64,000 bases of DNA from Mycocentrospora acerina (lineage: Eukaryota; Ascomycota; Dothideomycetes; Pleosporales): NCBI GenBank assembly GCA_022701365.1, contig JAKUHH010000072.1, positions 558,001 through 622,000 on the forward strand, read 5' to 3'. The translations under genes and the position numbers were made by a program. This document shows positions 55,622 to 64,000 of the stretch, piece after piece. Under the pieces are notes generated by a model. The model ran no database searches, was not told the origin of the DNA, and saw only the letters and a list, made by a program, of their open reading frames with translations. Positions within the stretch are counted from its first letter, which is position 1; each line of letters opens with the position of its first letter.

Positions 55622-56751
55622 ATGGAGGCCCCTATTGTCCAACTGCGCAGAGAGATTGATGATAACACCAATACGAGAGACCGCGCCTCGTTTTCTTCAG
55701 GCCTGTTCAAGTCGTACCGGGTGCGTTAATACTGTACATTGATGCTCGTAGAACTACACTGTGCCCAGGATCGAGCACTGATGACTATAGTGCCTTGAAA
55801 TGATCATTTTCCACTACTTGGAGCGAAGTGATGACGATTACAACACTCATTTCCACTTTGAAGCGCACGACCGATGTGAGAAAGAGGTCAAGTCGTATCT
55901 TTGAGACAAGGGTACCTACTTCGCACCAAAGTTGCTAACGCACGGCAATCTACGGATGATCCCGCACTTCTCGGAGAAGAATTTAAGGGAATACGGATCG
56001 AGGAGACGTGCGAAATCACTAATCAGTCCCGTTAGTATGGGTCTGAGCATCACGAACAAAGCCAAAGAAGATGAGATAAGCTCTGATGCAGTACGAATTG
56101 ACAAGTCCGACAACATCAACCTCACCATGATCAATGCTGAGGATGCGGAAGATGCCTTGATTTTCAAGAAGCCTGAGCATTGTCCTCGCAGCAAGCACTC
56201 ACGCACTGATGCTACAGAATTGGGCATTACACATGACCCACCCCTTCCACCAGACGCTACATACATATACGAACTGGCTGACCGACTTTGCTCGCCTCAA
56301 AACAGCAACACATTGCAGATAAGCTAAACAGTGATGCTCCTTCCATCTGCGACGACAAGTACGAAAAAAACAAGGCTACCAATTGACAAGTTCACAAGAC
56401 TCTAATCCACAACAAATATGAAACACCTGCACTCAAGCTGTGTGGAATGTGTTTACGAATGAGGAAATCATATCGTGCATACCATCCCGACTGCTATGTA
56501 TGCATGGGCCATGACGGGGATTTGGGGGCGCAGCATCACAACTTGGATGCAGATATGCAGAATGCAGGACCTGCAGTACGAGTGCGTATCCTGTGCAGTG
56601 GGAGAGAGAAGCAAAGAGCCAGACAGTCGGCGAGGCTGGCAAGAAGAAAAATACCGAGAACAAAGAGGTTGGCTTGGAGGACGACAAGATCGACAGGGAA
56701 ATGTACGGCGAGGTTTTGAAGAAGTTGGGGATGCCTTGTCTAGATGTGTAG
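55622..56751 (+). pseudogene. Eroded gene of unknown family
   Basis: Protein-like sequence runs through this stretch but is broken. It begins with MEAPIVQLRREIDD at 55622. A plausible intron (55721-55790, GTGCGT..TATAG) joins in phase to CLEMIIFHYLERSDDDY. The frame then meets an in-frame TGA at 55902-55904 and continues in the same frame (DKGTYFAPKLLTHGN) to a TAA at 56325-56327. Further coding-like sequence resumes in another frame near 56306 (QHIADKLNSDAPSI), meets a TGA, and continues as YETPALKLCGMCLRMRKSYR with Cys/His pairs resembling a zinc-binding site (CGMC, HPDCYVC). A last piece in a third frame ends DREMYGEVLKKLGMPCLDV and a stop at 56749-56751. Family unknown; a gene with unusual introns is the alternative. 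Confidence 0.5.
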
Positions 56752-59700
56752 CCTTGTCTATATCCAGCCTCGTCTACATGTATAGTCTTGTTGTTTGTTT
56801 CGTCGCGCACTACCTATGTTGTTTGGACTACATTGGAAAGCATCCACTTGCTCAACATCGTGGGAATTGCCAAGCACCTGCATCTTGTTTCTTCCCACAT
56901 TCTGATTGTTTTCCAAATACACATCAAATTAGCTGGTAGTCGCGCGTCAAATCAATTCATCGAGGGCGTTCATCCCCTCCATCCCACATCTACTTGCTCA
57001 CAAAACCTCGCCGACTGCAGCAGGCTCTCTCAGCCAGCGTAAACAGTCACGCGGTATGCGTACTTTCCACCAAAAATCATTTGTAGTCGCCGTCTCAGCA
57101 CCAGCAGCGCTTACCCGGCACCCCCGACCTTCATATCCCTCCCCGCGCTGCATGCAACGCACATCACCGCACACCCTTAACCCAACGCAGAACACCTCCT
57201 ATCGTTTACAGCCAGCTCACCTCTATGCAGCAACAGCGCGTATCCCTACTCGCCACACCTTGCCCTCTTTCGTGCACAAGTACCCACACCTACTATATTG
57301 TTCCTTCCTAATTCACATTGTGCATCCTGCCCGTCGGAGCAAAACAATTAAAAAAAATCATCATCATCATCATCAACATCATCGCATCGTGCATGGCGAA
57401 CGGCAGGTGGTCGCTCCGAAAAATCCTTCAGACCCATTGACATGGGTCATGCAAGCTGAGCATACGAAAACGGATGACGCACTGCCCAGCCAACCAGGCG
57501 GCCGTTCAGCTCTCCACGGAGAAGCCGCTTACGAACGCATGCGCGTGTATGTGTGTGTGGGTGAGTGTGTGTGGGTTTGGAAGGGCTGTTGGCTGGAAAA
57601 GCAGATTTGTGGGCATATGCAAAGGGGGGGGTGCGGGAACGTCAACGGTCGACCAGGAAAGGGGAGAAAACCGTACGACGCGAGAGTCAAGTGGTGTGGT
57701 GTGTGGTGTGGTGTGTCGTGGTGGATGTGCAAGAAAGACCGGCCAGGGCCGAGACTTTACAATGCGCTGTTCGAAGCGCGCGTCCTCCCCTAACTACTAT
57801 CGCGGCCTACTTATTACAGGCAGCTATTGCGAAGCCTTCGGTACGAAGAAAACCTGTGCTGTGCGTCGGCGGCATGACCCCGAGGAGAAGAAGAGCTCCA
57901 CCCCTCTCCCTTCCCCTACCGTCCCTTGCCTGTTAAGATGCCACCCCGCGCACAAACCCTTTTCTCCCTTCTACGTTAAGGCAAACAAAATAAAAAAAAA
58001 TATGGGCATGATTTGCGCCACCAAGACTCCGTTTCACACCCCACAGGGTCCCACGCGAAGAGCGACAATGCCCGCCTTGCCTTGCCTCTGCATCAACCTA
58101 TTCCGACCGTCCGTCTTTACAAGGGCAAGCGAGTTTCGCGGTGGATCTGCTCGTGCAGTCATTGTACAAGGTAATGGGGGCGTTCTACCACGACTCGGTC
58201 GTGCCGTCTTTTGTACAAATCACCCTGCTCGATTCCAGACTGGAAACACGCTTGCCCAAGCCGCGGCATGGTGAATTTGATTTGTGGAGCGTGGGACCGG
58301 GGTTTGTTGTGGGCCTAAATATAGTGGAATTGGCGTGCCTAACGGCTATCCCTACCTCGTGGCTCAGTACCCCACTAGGTTTGTATCAGAGTCAGCCGCC
58401 TCCTCATTCCTGCGTCCGCATGGGCCCTCGTTGTCTGCTGTGTTGCCGTCGTCAATAATTGTGGCCGATATGGCATGGTGCTAAGCGGGATAATAAGATA
58501 TGTTGTGTGTTCCGCAAATCCCACCGCGCCGCAAATACCGTGTGTCAGACGTCGCGTGCATTTTATTGATGCGTATATTGATGAGCACTATGCAACCGCC
58601 AAAATGTGGTAGGTTGAACGGGGGCGCAGGAAGGCATGACCCGAGTGCGAGGGCTCGGGTTCTTCCTCGGGGGAGGTAACCTATGTTGGCAATTTGGCTT
58701 ACTGAACAACGTGTGAAACTCGTGCGCAGCAAGGACGTGAGAGTGCATCATCTCTGGCTTGCATCTGTTGCGTCCCGCCCTGGTTGACTGAGAAAACAAA
58801 AGTCAACAAGCACGCGAGACGCGGCGCGAGGAGCAGAATGTCGTGCAGCAGACTGTACACGGGTTTGGAAGATTTTGTCGTTTCGAATTCTTCTCCCGTC
58901 ATTCCACAGCCCACGCTCAGAAAACGAACAGACTGTACCCCACAATTTCTCCTACATCGCTTGCTTTGTACGCCTGTGAAGTTACACGTCGTCGCCTGCA
59001 GAACTGTACGGCGCAGGGCAAGCATTCTCGAATGTCGCTCAACGTTTGAGATGACGTTTCGTGCGCCCAACCACACTAAAATTGTCCAGCCAATCAGCCA
59101 CATTTGTGCTGCCCTGTTCCTCTCGCCTGGGAGAGGGTTATGTTCGGCGTTGGCGAGGTGTGCTGACGGCCTCAAGGACAGGCTATTCGTTTTGCATGGA
59201 GCATGGGAGTACGCTCGCAGTAGGATGCAGTGCCTGAGATTGTAAGCTGACCGAAATCTCTTGATCTGACCTCAAATCGGAGTGATTGGTGCGTTCTGCC
59301 ATTGTCCAACAAGGCATTGCAACAGGATCCATCTCTCCATATGTAATGACGACATGGTGATTTATTTCAGGATTTCGAGTGGACCTTGTTCGATTCTCCC
59401 AAAAATTTGCATTGGTGTGTATGCGTCTGTGGTATTCTGCTTGCGTTGTGGATTAATCGCTAGTACAGATATCGTTGTTTCTCTTGGCCAGTCTGGGATT
59501 GAGAATTAAACCGCTCTTGTTATCGTGATTTGAACATCCCATAGCTCTTGTACCACAGTCTGTTGAAGTGAACTGCAACCCTCGTTCACGTCGGTGTGCA
59601 ACTATCTTGGAAAATAATGCATTATTCAACAAAGTTGACCGAGGTTAAGAAATAAAATAAAAGTTTAGGTGGAGAAGTAGGGTGATTTTTTTTTCACAAC

Positions 59701-60339
59701 TCCGAGGAACACACAGACCTAAACTCAGAAACTTAACAAGCAACCATGAGAGTTGAAAACAACACCAGAAACAAATGGACCGAATATCAAGTTGAGCATT
59801 TTCCTATTCGAGTAAATGAAAAGGCAATAGAGTCTTTGCTATGCCAAAACCTTTGACACCAAAACTAAGTTCTTGATCTAGAGACCAGTAGCAAGGTGCA
59901 TATCTGGTGATTACTCAAAACCTCCAAGCCCATCTGTGAATGAGAAGGATTAACGCACCTGTGAATGCGGTGTCGGCCTTTTTCTCGCACAAATCGACTA
60001 CGGCAAAAGGCATCAGCGGGTGAAATTCCGTGCTGCACCTCTGCGGCACCCCTGGGGCCAGGAGCTCATTTGGAAGAAAAAAAAGTATTTCCACTCCTGC
60101 ATGATGCAAACAGGGCTTCACCAGATACAATAGAATCAATGATTAGTGGGATGTATTGGCTGCTATCTAGGCTAGTCCAGTGACATGGGTAAGTGGTACA
60201 GCATTATCGGGCCTTGTGGGAGGGGCCACCCATATCAGCGGTTAGAGATGTACCGACCAAGTATAGTCATGTGGCCTTTGGTATTGGGTTCTTGTCAAGT
60301 GGTACAGTCACATCGAGAACCGTCAAGCCGGATGAGCCT
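56752..60339. other. Gene-poor right region, part 1
   Basis: 3.6 kb without a convincing gene. A CAT/ATC microsatellite lies at about 57358-57384. Frames up to 266 codons near 57056-58274 are overlapping, Cys/Arg/Ser-rich and change frame repeatedly, so they read as non-coding. No transposase, reverse transcriptase or terminal repeats recognised. Confidence 0.45.
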
Positions 60340-60745
60340 TCCGATTCGAGGATCTCGATACTGATGATGAGATCTTGCCATTAGGTACCCACATATTCAA
60401 GGCGCTTATTAGGCTGGGAAAAGGGGACATCTGATCGCCGATCTGACAGCATTCAAACGATACAACACTGACCTGGAACAAGCAAATCTTGTTTGCTGCG
60501 AGCGTTGCGGCGTTCTCATATCAGTATGTATCTGTCGGAATGTCCAATTCCGGAATGAAAAAGACGCGTGGCATGCGCTACGAGGCATAATTGTCCATAG
60601 AGAGGGTGCGGAAGTCGTTTGGTTGCATCTCGCTACCGAGGGCGGACGCAATCAGTCAGTGTATGAATCGTTTTGGGCTGCCTTCACGGTACTGGTGGGC
60701 TGTCGTTGTCAACGACTGGCTGCCTCCACTATCCGTGCCTTTTAA
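60340..60745 (+). pseudogene. Coding-like gene remnant without a start codon
   Basis: An open frame from 60413 to the TAA at 60743-60745 (110 codons, no ATG at its beginning) has convincing protein composition with paired cysteines (VCCERCGVLISVCICRN) and Trp-rich segments (EVVWLHL, YESFWAAF). A possible intron at 60385-60449 (GTACCC..GACAG) would join it in phase to an upstream segment FEDLDTDDEILPL. No upstream start or further exon could be traced, because in-frame stops precede it. Probably a remnant of a lost gene; family unknown. Confidence 0.35.
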
Positions 60746-63700
60746 CGGTAAACGCTGAACTGGTTCCTGCCAGCACATAGTATGAAACTTCCTGGTTGCA
60801 TGACTAGTGTGCGATTCTTGCAGAAACGTTGGATGCGTGTGACGTGAACGGCGTACGCGCCCCACGGGAAATGGTATCACTGCTCTAGCTTGCAGAAGTC
60901 TTTGCGACATGAAGCATAGCAAATATCTTGTGCGTGCAAAGAACCCTGAGTCTTTTCTCGGAACAGGGCGTCCTCAGCTTACTGGTGGACCGCTGCAGGG
61001 TATAGGCCAGGAGTCCAATTCTGCATATACAGCGGAGATGGATCCACATCAAAGACATCCCGAAATCCGCCATGTAGCGTCGAGGACCGAGACCATGTGC
61101 CATCTTCCGTAAAAAGCCTTTACCTCACAACTTAATCGATAGTTGTCGTCAAGATTGACTTTGATGATGTGCACCATGGTCAGCCCGCACGGGGTTACCT
61201 GACTCTTGGAATAAGATTTGTCACGATGCCCTGTACAGTTATGAATAGCCTGTGCAGGGGGCAGGATGGCACATCCTGTCAGCGATGTCTGTAAAGCAAT
61301 ACAACACTGTTCAACAGTAGGTTCTAGCCCGGCTGTTCAGCGGGCGCACCCGCAGCATAACTTTCTTGCCGTGAGCACTACTGTCAACTTACTGATTCTG
61401 TATTCTCAGTCACATGCACTGATTAGTACTTAGTCGCATGCGCTGATTAGTACTTAGTCTTGGCGATCAACAACGACCGCTACCAATTTGGTGACCTCGG
61501 CGATGATGTACAGTGCCTGCCTCATTCACTTGCGTCGTCAAGCTTGGCTCAAAACCCTCTGCAATGGACGCCACAGCGGTGGTCTCGGCACTATTTCCGC
61601 GGGATGATCAGCCGTCTAGGCGCTAGTCAATCCCGATGTTGGTCGGGCGCAGGATATGTGACGCTGAATTGCAGGGTAGATGCTGCAGAGAAAGCACCAA
61701 AGAGCAATGAACATGCTTGCTTTAAAAAAAATAGGTTGAGTCGTAATAGGTGACAGAAAATTGTTCTGATTAATATGAAACGCTAGGGAATAGAAAAGTT
61801 GGCTGCAGAGTTAGCTGCTTCGCTGGAGTGCAGCTCCAGTCTTCGTTCCAGAAGAAAGGGGGTTTTGGTGTGGGGCTGATCGATTCAGTACGATGCGCGC
61901 TCAGATCTAAGCTAAGAAGCCTCCCTTGTTCGTGCTGCATCTTGTTTTGCGCCAGTTGGAAGGCTGGGTTTAAACTATGCGCTAGAGCGTCCTGGCAGAG
62001 GCAAGGCAGCAACTCATCCCCTCTATAGACAGGTCACCCTCGTCAATAGCACCCGTGGCCTTGTAAATTATGAGACCTGCAAACCTGGAACTTTATCGTC
62101 GCAAAATTGTTTTCGATCAACACATGTGAGAGCCCAATAATGAGAAAAAATCGGGACGGGCCACATTATGATCAAGGCCATTGTTTCGTAGACGGTGAGC
62201 CGCTGTCAAAAACTTTGATGTTTAGAAATTCCGACGTGTGAGCGTCACTTGACTGGCCAGCATGGGGAAATGAGACTTAGCCAGGCGTCCCAAAGGAAGA
62301 TTTGGAATTCTAGCGACAGACATGCAAAAAGAAACGGAAAAGATCGATGCACGTTGGCGGATAGGTTTCAGAAAGGTTGATGGAAGACTAGGATCTCTAT
62401 TGGTTCGGCGCAGATCATTCGTTAATCTGATCTTGGAGATCATCGCCGGGGTTCCCTGCTCAGTATGTCACCATAATTCTTGTTCGTCACCAGTGGGATG
62501 GTATAACGCCGTGGTTCTCGCGGCATCTCAACAACCGTGGGCAAATCCAAATTGCCAGCAAAAGCATGCTTTTAGCCTTCATACAGAGGCATCATCGACG
62601 CCGACCATCGCTCACCCTCGTCATCCGTCAAGCCGGAGGATCCCGGCCATATTGAAGGCGGGGCAAGCAGCATGTCCGGACCTTGTTTGTGCAACATGCT
62701 GTGTGCTTCGTGACTACATGAGATTTTTGTCGCCGACCTCTTATGTTGCACAGCGCGATACACTATCAAAGAGAAAATTGACTGGTTCTGTCACCTACCG
62801 ATTAAGTGCTTTCTCCTGTCTCTTGCTTGATGAACTATTCGACGCTGAATGGGTGTCTTGATTGTGCGTGTGTATGCGTGTAGGCAATTGGAGACGGGAA
62901 CATCTTGTCCAACCCGCCAATCCGTGCATCGTTCTGCTTCCCTCCCGCGCAACTCCTTCTGCGTACGGAGGAGGGTGGTCCTTGCTAGGGCAGTCCCGTG
63001 AAGAATTACAGCCTTAAGCGAATCGTGATTAGTGAAGACTGGATAGCGCGGATAAAATCAACGAAGAGCCGCCGCTTGTACAGGGACCAGCAACTTGGTA
63101 ACAGCGGATGCGACGTCGTCATAAATTTTGTTATACTACGAATAGGCACAGCGGGCGCGACAATTGCACGTAACACAACGGGGAAGAGAGCATGGCAGTC
63201 ACAGCTCTGGCATTATTTTTTTCTCACCATTCGCCTAGACCCCAAGAATGAATATCTGGAATTGGTACAAGCCAGGCACGACGTGAGCCACACTTGTCGT
63301 TGGAACGACCGTTGGTCCCAGAGTACGGGAACTTGCGGGCGCCCGATATGTGCTTTTTCTGCGGCTGACAGAGACACGATCGACCAACCAGGGTTGGGGG
63401 AGCTTCCAAATCTCCTCCCACGACCAAGGAGAAGCGCGCAGACTACTCCGATCGTATTAGAAGGGTTGACTGTTGAGAAATGGCATGCCGTTGCACCTCC
63501 GTAAAACACGGTCGCGCTAGGGTACGTCAGCTCAACCAGGGGCGCCCACAATTGTCACAGCTTTGGAGTGCTAGAGCAAAGCAAACACGATGCACGGTAG
63601 AAGAATGCAATCGCACTGAATAGGTGAAGCACACCGGGGCCCTGGTCGAGCTCGCTTTCCCATGGAAAGCAGGATGAGATTCTGCGGCTGCTGCAGTCTG

Positions 63701-64000
63701 TAGAGGCTCCAGGCTCTGACAAGATCGGCCATGGCGACCGTTAAGCCATGCAAGCCAAGCGATGATGATAGCGAACCATGGGGCGGACGACTGGAATGAG
63801 TGATGGGACAAGCAGTGCACGAATCAATGCTTCGGAAGCTGTGTGTGCCGGGTGGCGCTGGTTCTGGAAAGGGGATAGCGCGGCACGGGCCACCCACAGT
63901 TTTGAGCAGCTTCAGCTACGCCTTACCACTTGCGAGTCGTAACAACAGCTCGTGCACAGGAGAGCCAGGCGAGGGTGCTGTGCCTGCACGGGACAGACGA
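60746..64000. other. Gene-poor right region, part 2
   Basis: 3.3 kb to the window edge with no supported gene. It contains the 24-base tandem repeat near 61411. The longest frame (179 codons, 62322-62861, +) has no domain character and overlaps frames on the other strand. A gene continuing beyond the right edge cannot be excluded. Confidence 0.4.
61411..61458. repeat. Two tandem copies of a 24-base unit
   Basis: Copies at 61411-61434 and 61435-61458 share CATGC and CTGATTAGTACTTAGT and differ only by two A/G changes (CACATGCAC versus CGCATGCGC). Confidence 0.9.

Noticed and set aside
57056..58274. Overlapping frames of 245 and 266 codons
   Set aside because: They overlap in different frames and are rich in Cys, Arg, Trp and Ser from GT/CA-rich DNA, and no segment resembles a protein domain.
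62322..62861. 179-codon frame on the + strand near the right edge
   Set aside because: No recognisable motif or splice structure, and the flanking DNA looks non-coding. A real lineage-specific gene cannot be fully excluded.

Overview
The window is nuclear DNA of a filamentous ascomycete (Pezizomycotina), most likely a Dothideomycete of the Pleosporales type. The class is a guess from gene content; the fungal assignment is firm. Genes carry short introns (45 to 130 nt) with GT..AG borders and CTAAC/CTAAT-like branch sites. A class V chitin synthase with a myosin motor lies head to head with a class VII chitin synthase, an arrangement typical of filamentous ascomycetes.

Left third (0.7-26 kb), gene dense: translation factor eIF5B (-), class V chitin synthase (-), class VII chitin synthase (+), END3 (+), a Nudix ADP-sugar pyrophosphatase (-), L-2-hydroxyglutarate dehydrogenase (+) and a third, class VI-like chitin synthase (-). 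Together these cover hyphal wall synthesis, endocytosis and housekeeping metabolism. After 2.8 kb without a recognisable gene come the nonsense-mediated decay factor UPF2 (+), an intron-containing tRNA-Asn, a secreted histidine-phosphatase-family protein (+), two uncharacterised proteins, the membrane protein MTC6 (-) and a small Ser/Ala-rich GPI-type surface protein (-).

Middle (46-54 kb): mitochondrial NAD-isocitrate dehydrogenase subunit 1 (+), mitochondrial inner membrane protease subunit 2 (+), a tartrate/D-malate-type dehydrogenase of the same superfamily as IDH1 (-), a glycolipid transfer protein (+), a putative methyltransferase (-), a pirin with an N-terminal hydrophobic segment (+) and a candidate 46-residue membrane microprotein (+).

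Right end (55-64 kb): gene poor. It holds one eroded gene (in-frame stop and frame breaks) near 55.6-56.75 kb, a coding-like remnant near 60.3-60.75 kb, and otherwise short overlapping frames without coding character.

I found no transposon, CRISPR array or obvious secondary-metabolite cluster. I rebuilt exon structures by hand from splice signals, and the summed exon length of every spliced gene is a multiple of three. Several starts and ends differ from the longest open frames: UPF2 begins with two tiny exons, MTC6 has an upstream first exon, and the class V chitin synthase has a short last exon encoding the end of its DEK-type tail. I recognised families by eye, without any database search.
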